Of a stretch of 64,000 bases of DNA, positions 45,261 to 56,132 are shown one piece after another (the stretch's first letter is position 1; every line of letters starts with the position of its first letter). A program made the position numbers and the translations under genes. The stretch lies in assembly GCA_030142905.1 (NCBI GenBank), contig JASJOG010000188.1, positions 62,001 through 126,000 on the forward strand, in the 5' to 3' direction. The stretch is from Heliopora coerulea. Its lineage: Eukaryota; Cnidaria; Anthozoa; Scleralcyonacea; Helioporidae. The notes under the pieces were generated by a model. It was not told the DNA's origin. It did no database searches and worked only from the letters and a program-made list of their open reading frames with translations.

Positions 45261-46815
45261 TTCCAACTGTGTTCTGTTAGTACGACTGCTATTTTGCAGG
45301 ATCAAATTATCTTCTGCAAGCTTGAATGTCGGTTGACTGTTTTGTACTTTATTTGGCTTCCCATACTATGATGGGCGAGTTTTAAATTTAATGCTGTTTC
45401 TGTCTCGTCTTTAATCCTGCAACAGCTCAAATTTGAAAACACAAGTCGTTGACTGAATATTGACCCACTTAGTGCTCCATACGACCACTGATTGATATCG
45501 ACATTGCTGAGCTCGGTTATTATCAAAGACCGGACATATGTCGTGTAATACTATCCGTGAACATTCGTTTTACGGAACGAAACGATTTTGGGATAATCCC
45601 TTGACACTTAAAAACCAAACGGATATTTGGCATTACAGAAAATTTTTTGGGCAAAGTAATGAATTAAAAAACTGCTTGCTTGCTGCTGATACTTGGAGGC
45701 TAATACTTCTTAAGCCCCCTGGTCCCATCTTCAATAATAACCAACGGTGTAAAGAAAGGAAAAATTGTGCGTACAAAATATACTTTCCGAAACGACTCAT
45801 AAATTGCCCACAATTTTGTTAAAAACCCTGATCAGTGGTCATTGGCGTTAGCCGATGAACCCATAAATTCCAATTCTGGAGACATTTCTCGCAACTGAAA
45901 CGCAGTGGGGCAAAGCAGTCCAGTATTCCATAAGTCAATCCACTGCGTAGTTATTTCTTAGTAAAACAAAACAAAATAGGACAAACAACAAAAGAAAAAA
46001 ACAATGTGCAAGATAACGGGTTAAGAAAAATATTCAGATTGTGTCCTGTTGTTTCAAATTGTGTTCCGTTAGTACGACTGCTGTTTTGCAGGATCAAATG
46101 ATCTTCTGCAACTCGAATTTTGTTTGACTGTTTTGTATTTCATTTGCCTTCCCGAACCTGATGGGCGAGTTTCAAATTTAATACTATTTGAGTTTTGTCT
46201 TTAATCCTGCGGCAGCTTAACTTTGAGAACACAAGTCGTTAACTGGATATTGACCCACATAATGCTCCATACGACCACTGATTGATATCGATATTGCTGA
46301 GCTCGGTTATTATCAAAGACCGAACAAATGTCGTGTAATACTATCCGGGACGATCCGTTTTCCTGAACGAAGTGATTTTAGGATAATCCCTTGACACTTA
46401 AAAAGCAAACGAGTATTTGACATTACAGAAAATTTTTTAGGCAAAGCAATGAATTAAAAAACTGCTTGCTTACTGCTGACAATTTTAGGCGAATACTTCT
46501 TAATCCCCCCTGGTTCCATCTTCAATGATAACCAACGGTGTAAAGAAAGGAAACACTGTGTGTACAAAATATGTTTTCCGAAACGACTCGTAAATCGCCC
46601 ACAATTCTGCTAAAAACCCAGATGAGTGGTTAATGGCATTAGCAGATGGACCCATAAATTCCAATTCTGAAGACATTTCTCGCAACTGAAACGCAGTGGG
46701 GCAAAGCAGTCCAGTATTCTATAGGTTAATCCACAGCGTAGTTGTTTCTTAGCAAAACAAAACAAAATAGAACAAAACAACAAAAGGAAAAATCAATGTG
46801 CACGATAAGGGGTTA
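45261..46815. repeat. Tandem duplication, two units of about 790 bp
   Basis: Unit 1 (about 45261-46040) and unit 2 (about 46051-46815) are direct copies, for example CGACTGCTATTTTGCAGGAT and CGACTGCTGTTTTGCAGGAT, and both contain GATTGATATCGA and TTATCAAAGACCG. They differ by scattered substitutions and small indels. No gene was recognised in either. Confidence 0.8.
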
Positions 46816-47385
46816 AAAAAATGTTCTTTATATATCCATTTTATTTGTATCGCAATTTTTACTCAGTAAGAAAATAGAAATAATTTGAAATCCTTGCATC
46901 GTGATGTGATTCCTGGTGCGTCGTTCAGTTATAAACTTGTCCAAAAGTCAAAAACACCAGTTCATGTGCTATCCGTCAATCAAGAACGTTTGTTGTTTGA
47001 ACCAGGAACCCAGCAAGAATTTAGCTTCATTGCAGTGTTGACCCTTTGTTTGGTATGTTCATTCTTTGAGTTTGTTCCTACTTTGAATAGTCTATGTACC
47101 AAGGTATTTCATATACTTTCTAGTTAATGGTTCCCTAAACTTTCTTATCGGGCGGAAATAACGTTCGTTTTGCGAAACGGCAGGTTTACCAGCTCTTTTA
47201 GAGCAACACAATTTTCCATATAGATCAATGATAGCCTTATTTACAGAAGCTCTTGGCCTTGAAAGACAATCCTCCAATCCTGTTGTACGAAGACAAGCTA
47301 AGCCCTGCAGAAGTTACGTGAGTGCTACTCATACTTCGAAGAGAAACACAATGACCTCGAAGTGATAGTACGATATTATGAGCCT

Positions 47386-47660
47386 TTTTAATGGTACTTT
47401 ATGAATTAGTTTTTAGCGAACATATTACTTGGTCACTATAGCCTTGTTGTTGAAGAGGAAAATTCAAGACGTTTCCTCTGATAGAAAGCAAAGTGTTGTG
47501 AAACACATTTTATCATCTTTGGTGGTCTGCATGTCGAAAGAGTTAATGGTACCTTACGAAGTAATCTTAAGTGTACTGATCACTTGGTCACTCCACCCTT
47601 GTTGTTGAAAAAGAATAGAAAGCAAAGTATTACGAAACGAGTTTTATCATCTCTGCAAGT
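47386..47660. repeat. Diverged tandem duplication (about 155-bp units)
   Basis: Two units share TAATGGTAC, ACTTGGTCACT, CTTGTTGTTGAA, GAAAGCAAAGT and TTTTATCATCT blocks in the same order. Confidence 0.6.
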
Positions 47661-47664
47661 AATT

Positions 47665-48950
47665 TGTGCTACGTAAGTTGTCATGAACTGAATAGTAATT
47701 CATTGAACGCCACAGTAATCTATTCAAAAAACAACGCCTAAGCTATATCAAGGCGATCTTATAAGTTATAACGAAAGTTGTACAGTTTGTTTTAGCTTTG
47801 TTAGGGTTAAGATTAACAAAATTATTTTAAGAATTCTTATCGTAACACAACTGTTACCCCTCTTGAAGATGTTATGAACAATGTTATCAGTGTAGTTCTA
47901 AAGCGTTTTTATTTAAGTCATCAAATTTTTGAGCTTAAGTCATTATTGTTAAATCCTTGCTCGGGATCAAGCTCCGAACTTGGTATGAAACTGTAAAATA
48001 ACACAACCATCAGGAAGACAGTTACTTTCCTGTCGTATTATGTCAGTTTGGTACAGAATCATATTCATCTAGCATCGAAATATCTTTTTGAAACGATCTT
48101 GTTGAAAACATCACATTCCAAACAACGCCTTCACCTGGTGGAGGAAAAGACTTGGTCCAAACGCAGCTGATTGGTCAACTTCCAGTCACACCACTGTCAA
48201 ACACTGTCAAATGAAACAGCCCACCAAAATGGATAAAGCAGAAAGAGCAAGCAGAAGTTCCACTGTAGGCACAAGTACAAGATCAACTTGTAAGAGTCAA
48301 CATCACTTCCGTTCCGCTTGCCTTATTTTAATTCTCTCCTTCTTCTACTTGTGACGTCTCATCTTTCTCCTTCCTTGATGTCACTGGCTTTAGTCTTAAT
48401 GTGATACCTTTCGCAAATATAATTAGCTTAATATTTCTATCAGTTAATTACTTTGAAAATGTTGCGCGTCGGCAACGAAACGTCAGTGAACTTCTATTAA
48501 ACTTTATTCGTGTGTTTCTGTCTATTCCTGAATGATGACATTACATCTCCGAATTTTGAGCTGGGCTCTCATCTTCTTTTTACGACTAATAAGAACTCCT
48601 TGTCAGAACTGACCACCATTTGAACTTTCGTTAGATATAGTGATCCTGTATCGATTTATGACCAAAAAAAGTCCTGTTTCTCGCAATTGCCGTGTCGGGA
48701 CCGAGCTAAATCACCTTCTTCATCACAAAAGGAAATAAGTTAATATGTGTACTAAAAAATATCTAAAATGATGTCATTAATGAATTAGTTCTATTTTTCG
48801 CGTTTGCTACATATCTGGTTGCATGACATGATCGAGGCTTCAAAAAGATCGTACCAGGAGCAACTTTATTGGCCTACAAAAGGTGAAGAATCATATCGCC
48901 TATATAGTAGGTGGCCCTGCAGATATAAATTTTACTTCGTCCTAGAAATG
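47665..48950. other. No gene recognised; retroelement-tail-like motif
   Basis: Near 48458-48485 the sequence CGGCAACGAAACGTC resembles the 3' half of Penelope-type hammerheads, but no CTGANGA core was found upstream. Confidence 0.35.
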
Positions 48951-48953
48951 TAT

Positions 48954-49482
48954 TTATTCATCGAAACTAACGCGTTTTATGAATGGTTATTTTAGATGTT
49001 AATGCTGTTATCTGGTACAAAATTAAGAAGCTATCAATTAAGGTTCTAGGTTCGATAAGCAGGTAGAAAATATTAATCTTAACCCGTCTTATCAGTATAA
49101 GTAAGTATGCCGTGTTTACTGCTCGCTCCTAATCAGATCTCCAACAGCCGATTACGTCAGTTTTTCATGATTATCTTAGTTATCTTAATGGAAACTATTT
49201 ATATTTGCATTTTTCATTATTAGTTTCCCGGTATGGTCCCTCATACTTCGTTATTTGTCTGAACGTTTCCACACAGACATGCTGTGATCTTTCTTGGGAT
49301 TTGTAAGCTATTCATCATCTTTGATCATTCACTCCCCAAAATTCAAAAACACCATTTGATCAGTTCTTCGGGCTGCCTTTCGTGAACCAAGAACGTCTGT
49401 TGCTTAAGCTGTCAATTGTAATTTTATACTATTATGGGCAAAATTCTGTTGAGCGTACATCCCACTGGTTACTAAAGCGTTC
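48954..49482. repeat. Long dispersed repeat, copy 2
   Basis: Direct copy of 25036-25567 with scattered differences. It is followed at 49500-49545 by AAAGAAGACGACG and TATCGAAGTC, a weak hammerhead-like tail. Confidence 0.8.
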
Positions 49483-49571
49483 TTGTTATCAGCTTTGATA
49501 TCTATTTTCGTCTTAAAGAAGACGACGTATAAACGTATCGAAGTCCTCGTAGATCGGAATCATATTAGTTG

Positions 49572-50100
49572 AAACTGACAGCCCATGTGAGCGCTGTAGC
49601 CTGCTTTTCGACTTCATTATTACCGCGGCGATATTTTTCCTGTAGCAAAGCTTTTTCAGAACATTTAGCCAAGTGTTCGTATATGTTTAGATTTTCCCTT
49701 TCGTATCTTTTACACTGATGTCGCAGCATCAAGCACCAACCCAGAGTGTTGAGCGATCTTTACAATAGCGAGGTGATTTCATCGTGTTGCAGCAGACTTA
49801 TTCTGATATTGACGGCTTTCTTTATGTAATTTTCGTCCTTGTTATTCTTCAGGTAGACCAAACACTCACCAATGCTATTCAGTGTTTTTCCGTGATATCG
49901 GTCGTCCTGCTTGTGGTAGAATATTCTTTGAATATCTAAGGCTTCTTAGAGAAACTTGATTCCTTTCTGGTATGTCTCTTGTTCGCAGTAATACATTGCG
50001 ATTAATTATGGTTCTAAGTGTACGTAATCTTGGCATTGACCTAATCACCCTCGGGCACTTTTCGTTTCATCTGAAGGGCTAACGAGTAATTTGTGTATAT
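49572..50100 (-). pseudogene. TPR-repeat exon remnant
   Basis: The - strand reads YSLALQMKRKVPEGD, then EALDIQRIFYHKQDDRYHGK, TLNSIGECLVYLKNN, KKAVNIRISLLQHD and RSLNTLGWCLML. The alternation of A-x-x-I-R/Q and L-N-x-I/L-G-x-C-L is the tetratricopeptide pattern of kinesin-light-chain/NLR-tail type repeats. Stops interrupt it before EALDIQ and before RSLNTL, and a frameshift lies near 49990. This is the type of C-terminal repeat found in PNP and TRADD-N proteins with STAND ATPases, but here it is antisense to the main gene and dead. Confidence 0.7.
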
Positions 50101-50469
50101 TTCGTCTTAAAAACCGCTGTGTTGTCAGGATATTCCTGACTCGAGTAAAGCCGGCAATGGCAGGATGGTCGATTTCCCCAGTGATAAATCGCCACTGAGC
50201 TTATGCTGATGTGGCTAATAAAAAACAGGCTCTACAAGCAAAGGATTTCTTCCTCTTCTAAATTTCCCATAAGTTATTCACGAGGGAAATTTGGCAGACA
50301 AAGGCAAAATTTCCCACTTGCATTAGCAATGAGGGAAATTTGTGATTTTGAACGTCCTCAGAGGACTAAAAAATAGGGAGTGAGCAGGGCATACAACGTC
50401 TGTAATAACGTGAAGTTTCCACATGAACTTTCTGTATAATATTCATGTCACTCACTAACATTATTATCA

Positions 50470-50640
50470 TATCGTGGCTGCTGCACAAGCAGTGCATATG
50501 TCGCACCGACTGACCGACATTATCTCAACGTCTGAGTGTCAGTACCTCAATAGTTAAGAGTGTCTCGCCGGTCGTCAGAAGGATGCGGGTTCGATCCGGT
50601 CTGGGGCTCAGAAGTTGTTTTTCTTTATGCCCACAGTTCA
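50470..50640 (+). mobile_element. SINE copy 5
   Basis: Leader ATCGTGGCTGCTGCACAAGC and a tRNA-like core (about 50534-50611) with box B GGTTCGATCC. Box A is diverged (TACCTCAATAGTTAAGAG). Confidence 0.75.
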
Positions 50641-51289
50641 TCCAGATTACAACCATTGTCCCTCTCCGTAATTACTTTCATCTCACGTCTCATCTTCTGG
50701 TGATCCGTCTTCAGATTTTATTACTAGTTCCTAGTTTACAGATTAAGCCTTGTTCACACGAAGCAATGTACAGCAACAAAGGGACAGGGCCAGGTGAATG
50801 TAAAACACGCTTACTTTATGTCAATATCTCCACAGTAGGGACCAAGCCTGGGTCTGCTGGCCTATGGGCTGGGCACGCTACTGGTTTGTGATGATACTTT
50901 GGGATTCTCGGATACTAATTCAACAGGAAAAGGTCGAGCTTCTTGGTTAGACTGACATCAGAGTAAAAATGATGTTGTTGAATGTGGGATTTCTTTTTCA
51001 TATTCCTATGTATCTTTTAATCTATAAACCCAAGCAATAGGACAAAAACTGACGTGTTACACTTACTTATGTAAGGGCATTTCATTTTTCTCTAAAATGG
51101 GCACTTTTCATGCTTAAAAAGGCACTTTTTGTCGTTTCAAAAAGGTTGTGGGGGCACGTGCCTCCAATACCTCGTGGTTCCTACACCTTTGGTCCTTTCT
51201 TTCCGTCAACACCGATAACTTTTAGCGCGGTCTTAATGTAGGCAAGTTATCAAGGCGTAATTCTGATTGACAGGGATAGGCATAGCTGT

Positions 51290-51421
51290 TGTTATACTAT
51301 TTTATTATTCAGCCTCGTTCCCAGTCCACGGAGACACATAGGACAAGGAAGGGAGAGCCAACAACATGGCTGACAATAAAGTTCGTATTCATACCTCATA
51401 CAACTTGTAAAGAACATAACA
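51290..51421 (+). repeat. 5' LTR
   Basis: 132 bp, similar to the 3' LTR apart from a few substitutions and small indels (for example CCACGG against CCGCGG). Confidence 0.9.
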
Positions 51422-51481
51422 TGGTGTCAGGATAAACATTTTACTACTATTCGTACAATATCCTAAATTACTAGTAACGAC

Positions 51482-52024
51482 ATGGATCGTTTTACTCCAC
51501 CTGAGCCGCTTCTCTTTGAAGGAAATATTTCCGAGCAATGGCGAAAATGGAAACAGGAACTCACACTATACCTCACAGCCACTTAGAAAGACAGGAAAAG
51601 GGATCAAGTCAAATCACGTATACTTCTAACGTGTATTGGTAAGAAAGGACGCGAAATTTATAACACCTTTACGTTCAACAGTGAGGAAGATAAGATGAAA
51701 TACAACGAAATAATCAAACATTTTGACGAATATTCTTCCCCTCAAAAGAATATCACGTTCCAACGATACAAGTTCTTCACGTGTGGCCAAAAAGAAGGTC
51801 AGTCATTTGATCAGTTTGTAACTGAATTAAAGAAGTTGAGTCAAGAATGTGAATTTGGAGAGCTGCGTAACTCCTTTATCAGAGATGTGATCATAATGGG
51901 ACCTTCAAATAACAAGCTCAAGGAAAAGCTCCAAAGGGAACCTGACCTAACCCTCGACAACGCTATAAAGCATGGTCAGGCTGCCGAAGAAACAAAGCAG
52001 CATGCCAGAGTATTACAACGCTAA
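51482..52024 (+). pseudogene. Ty3-type gag
   Basis: The frame starts at ATG 51482, with one in-frame TAG at 51584-51586, and reopens at 51695. The middle part has the gag-like pattern F-x-Y-x-x-P-x-x-N with Q-S-F-D-Q-F-V-T-E-L-x-x-L. It ends at TAA 52022-52024. Two zinc knuckles lie downstream in another frame, about 52124-52222: CKFCGGSHNRGNC and CRTCNQLDHFANC. Confidence 0.85.
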
Positions 52025-52389
52025 CTTGAAACTGAGCGAAGGTCAATTGATGCCATTAAAAGAAACACCAAAACAAATAACAAACAACCCTCTAGTTCTG
52101 AAAAACTAACATTCTTTAAAAACTGTAAATTTTGTGGTGGATCACACAACAGAGGAAACTGCCCAGCTTACTCAAAGAAATGTAGGACCTGCAATCAACT
52201 TGACCACTTTGCCAACTGCTGTTCCAAGACTTCCGTGAATCTTGTGGAACAACCATCTCACAGTGCAGACTCTACCTTGACACTATAATTGCAACAAGAG
52301 AAGCAACCAACATTCCTGGTAAAACAGCTGCTAAACAAGCTAACGTAATGACAGTAGATGATCACTGTACCACAGATGACTGAAATGTA

Positions 52390-54141
52390 ATACTTAACAA
52401 AAATGGCATCAACATTACATATAAGATAGACACTGGTGCACAAGTCAATGTTCTACCAAAGAAGCTCCTTAATTTCTTGAGGAACAGGCCAAGCATGAAA
52501 TCAACAACTGCTAAACTTAAAGCATATGGTGGCTCAGACATCCCTGTTGTTGGAAAATGTGTTGCCTACTTGAGGTTCAAGAACAAATCTGTTCCTGTGT
52601 TGTTTATAGTAGCTGAAACCTCCTCCTCATCTATCCTTGGGTTAAAGACGAGCCAGAGTCTTAACCTAATAAAGCATGTAAAGGAAATATCTTCTTCTAT
52701 ACCTACATTTACATAAAAATTTGCAGACTGCTTTGGAGAGATGGGATGTTTACCAAACACTCACCATATTACCCTGAAAGAAAATGCTGTACCAGTAGTC
52801 CACCCACCAAGACGTGTGCCTCATTCTCTAAAGACAAAACTTAAGGAAGAACTTCAGCGAATGGTCAACATGGAAGTCATTAAACCGGTGTCTGGTCCAT
52901 CTGACTGGGTCAACTCAGGGGTCATTTTAGAGAAAAATAATGGCAAGCTCCGGATCTGCCCTGATCCAAGGAATCTCAACCAGGTCATCAAGCGACGCCA
53001 TCTTCAGCTTGCAACAGCAGAGAAGATTGTTGCCCAAATGGCAGGGGCCAGACTCTTTACCAAACTAGATGCCAGTAATGGGTATTGGCAAATCAAGGTA
53101 GATGAGGAGAGTTCAAAACTGCTAACCTTCAACATCCCATTTGGAAGGTATCGCTTCTTACGACTACCCTATGGTGTACATAGTGCCTCAGAAGTTTTCC
53201 AAGCAAGTGTGGCGCAGATCATCGCAGGTAAAGATGGCTGCTGCAACTCACAAGACGACATCATAATATGGGAAGTACTCTACAAAAGCATGATGCCAGA
53301 GTCCACCAAGTCCTGACTAAGATCCGTTCCTCTGGTCTCAAACTTAATCTATCTAAGTGCATGTTTGGAGTGATAGAACTGACATTCCTAGGTCATATCA
53401 TCTCTGGGAAAGGCATCAAACCAGATCCGAAGGAAGTATCAGCCATTAAAGATATGCCACCACCAGAATCAAAAAAAAGATCTCCAAAGATTCATGGGGA
53501 TGGTAGCTTACCTCGGCAAGTTTATCTCCAATCTCTCTGAAATTACAGCACCCTTACGCAAGTTGCTCGAAAATGATTCAGAGTGCTCTTTTGACAAACC
53601 TCAAAATGAAGCCTTTAACAGACTCAAGGGCATTGTCACAAGGGGTCCAGTCCTCAAGTACGTCGACCCCAAACTGCCCCCAAGAGTCTCATCAGATGCT
53701 TCTAAATCAGGTTTGGGTGCTGCACTCGAACAGTTACATGACAATGAATGGCATCCAGTCGCTTACGCCTCACGCTCCATGACTTCAGCCGAGCAAAACT
53801 ACTGGCAGTTACAGAAAGAAACATTACCAATTTTGTTTCCTTGTGAACGTTTTCACGAGTATCTTTATGGCCGCAAGTTTCAAATAATCAACGATCATCA
53901 ACCTCTGCGCTCCATATTCCAGAAGCCACTAAACAAGTCTCCACCACGGATCCAGCGATTTCGCTTACGCCTGCAGAAGTATGATTTTCATATGGAGCAC
54001 GTCCCAGACAAGAACCTCTACGTCCCAGATACATTAGGCGTGCCTACCTTCGCGAAGCCAATCCTGAAGTCCCTGATGACAAAATGGCCCATCATGTCCA
54101 TTCAGTTATTTCAAGACTACCTTTTAGTACCGCAAAGCTAG
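52390..54141 (+). pseudogene. Ty3-type pol: protease, reverse transcriptase, RNase H
   Basis: The protease active site DTGA is at 52429-52440. The reverse transcriptase begins near 52741 and has LDASNGYWQI with the first Asp. At the catalytic motif near 53250 the reading is SQDD where the family has a Tyr in first place. Frames change near 53270-53316 and 53500. RNase H in the frame to 54141 has SSDASKSGLGAAL and AYASRSMTSAEQNYW. The gene is broken and described only as a relic. Confidence 0.88.
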
Positions 54142-54439
54142 AACAGTTCCAAAAGAAAACAGAAAAAGATCCAATCCTGCAACAAGTCAAACATTAAATT
54201 CAAAATGGCTGGCCAAAGTCGATCAATGAAGTTGAATTCACAGTAACACCGTTCTACAAGATCCGAAACGACCTATCCCACTTGCATAATCTTGCACTCA
54301 GAGACCAATGAATAGTTGTCCCAGTTTCCATGCGCCAAGAAATGAAAGAAATATTCCATACCTGACACGTTGGTATTGAATGATGTAAACGACGTTCCAG
54401 AGACACATTATGCTGGCCAGGAATCAAGGCACACCTCGA

Positions 54440-55154
54440 AGACTTTATTTCAAGCTGTCCAACCTGCCGTGAGTTCCAAAACCAACAGCGCAAAGAGACT
54501 TAGATTCCCCACCACATACCCTTCGAAATATGGTCTAAGGTTGGCACCGACCTTTTCACTCTTCGCAACAAGGATTATCTCATAGTTGCAGACTACAACA
54601 CCAAATTTTTTGAAGTCGCTGAACTACCCAACACTTTGGCATCAACGGTCGTATCCAAAACCAAGAATATATTTGCTAGATTTGGTATTCCGAAGACTGT
54701 GATCAGCGGTAACGGACCGCGGTTTACATCCGAGGAATACAAGATATTTTCACAGCAATGGGACTTCACTTATAACACTACGAGCCCAGTATTTTCCCAA
54801 AGCAACGGTTTTATAGAGAGAACCATACAAACAGTCAAAAATAGCCTAAAGAAAACCATGACTAGCAACGAAGACCCATTTCTGCCACTTCTCGCCTTAA
54901 GAACAACTCCTGGTAAGGACCAACTTTTTCCTGCTAAGAAGCTTATGGGTCGTACCCTAAGAACGATAATACCATCACTGAAGCACCATCTCAAGACCAC
55001 TAATTCAGTAAAGATATCGAAGAAAACTACTGCCCAGTACAACTCCAAAGCACGCAACTTAAATGATCTCCATCCTGGTAAGAGAGTACGCCTCAGAGCA
55101 GCTGTAAAGTGGTCAAAGAAAGGTGAAGTAATAGCACGTGACAAAAACCCATGA
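54440..55154 (+). pseudogene. Ty3-type integrase
   Basis: The first part of the catalytic core is spread over two frames near 54.5-54.63 kb. The frame 54636-55154 contains FGIPKTVISGNGPRF, in which an Asn stands where the second catalytic Asp of the DDE triad (S-D-N/G-G-P) is usual, and SNGFIERTIQTVKN with the Glu. A stop at 55152 cuts the C-terminus. This copy is inactive. Confidence 0.85.
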
Positions 55155-55488
55155 TCATATCAAGTTAAAACCCAAACAGGCAATGTTTTACGACGTAGCA
55201 GGCGACACCTTCTCAAGACCAATGGGACGCAGTCACCACCTAAATTGACACCCCCAATTCAATCTCAGCAACCAAAATTTCGTTCAGATACTACCTCAGA
55301 AGACACAATGACTTCACCTTCTCCCCATTCCACTCGTTATGGGCGTGCCATAAAGCCCCCACAATATCTATATTAAGAACATACTATATGCACTCTATGA
55401 TACTAAAGCTCAAACCGATAAAACTTGAACAGCTCATTTGATAACATCTTATTTTCATTTAGTTATTGTTTTCCTGGGAAAAGAGAGA

Positions 55489-55622
55489 TGTTATACTATG
55501 TTAATATTATCCAGCCTCGTTCCCAGTCCGCGGAGACACATAGGACAGGGAAGGGAGAGCCAACAACATGGCTGACAATAAAGTTCGTATTCATACCTCA
55601 TACAACTTTTAAAGAAATAACA
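55489..55622 (+). repeat. 3' LTR
   Basis: 134 bp. Preceded by a purine tract GGGAAAAGAGAGA. Confidence 0.9.
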
Positions 55623-56132
55623 GCTGTGGAGGACACTCTCCTGAAGGGAAAAATACTTGGAGTTTAAAGTCATTCAATGGCCGTCTTCACCTCATGTAAT
55701 TGTAACTGTTGGCAGTTATTATATATAAATAGTTGATACAGCGCTGGTGTAAAATATGAGCTGTTCTGCCCAGTTATGCTCAGGGCCGTACTCAGAAAAT
55801 TCTGCAGGGGGGTGTAAGCTCACTTCAACCGACTGACGCACGAGCTTGTACCGACTATATCCTATCAATCGAACCTTTTGTCTTTCCGTCGAGTGCCTAC
55901 TAAAATGACGCTTGTCAACTGGTGAAATGGTCAATTAGTCCTACGTTAATAAGTACGCACTATCAATACGAAATGAAAACATGATGGTATTTTAGTATTA
56001 AAATTCATGTCTTTAGTGATCTCTCGTTGATTACATATAAGCAAAACATTTAACATCAACTTTAGATTTGTGAGTATTAAATTTGGTAGTTTGAAATTAA
56101 TTTAAATTGATAAGTGCTAAAAGTTAATGATT

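Larger units (their letters stand above)
51290..55622 (+). mobile_element. Ty3-type LTR retrotransposon, full length, decayed genes
   Basis: LTRs at 51290-51421 and 55489-55622 (132 and 134 bp) begin TGTTATAC and end AACA. A 5-bp target duplication GCTGT lies at 51285-51289 and 55623-55627. A primer-binding site begins TGGTGTCAGG at 51422, and a purine tract lies just before the 3' LTR. Inside, in order, are gag with zinc knuckles, protease, reverse transcriptase, RNase H and integrase. That order (integrase last) is that of the Ty3 group. There is no envelope-like gene. Stops and frameshifts make it non-coding as a whole. Confidence 0.92.
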
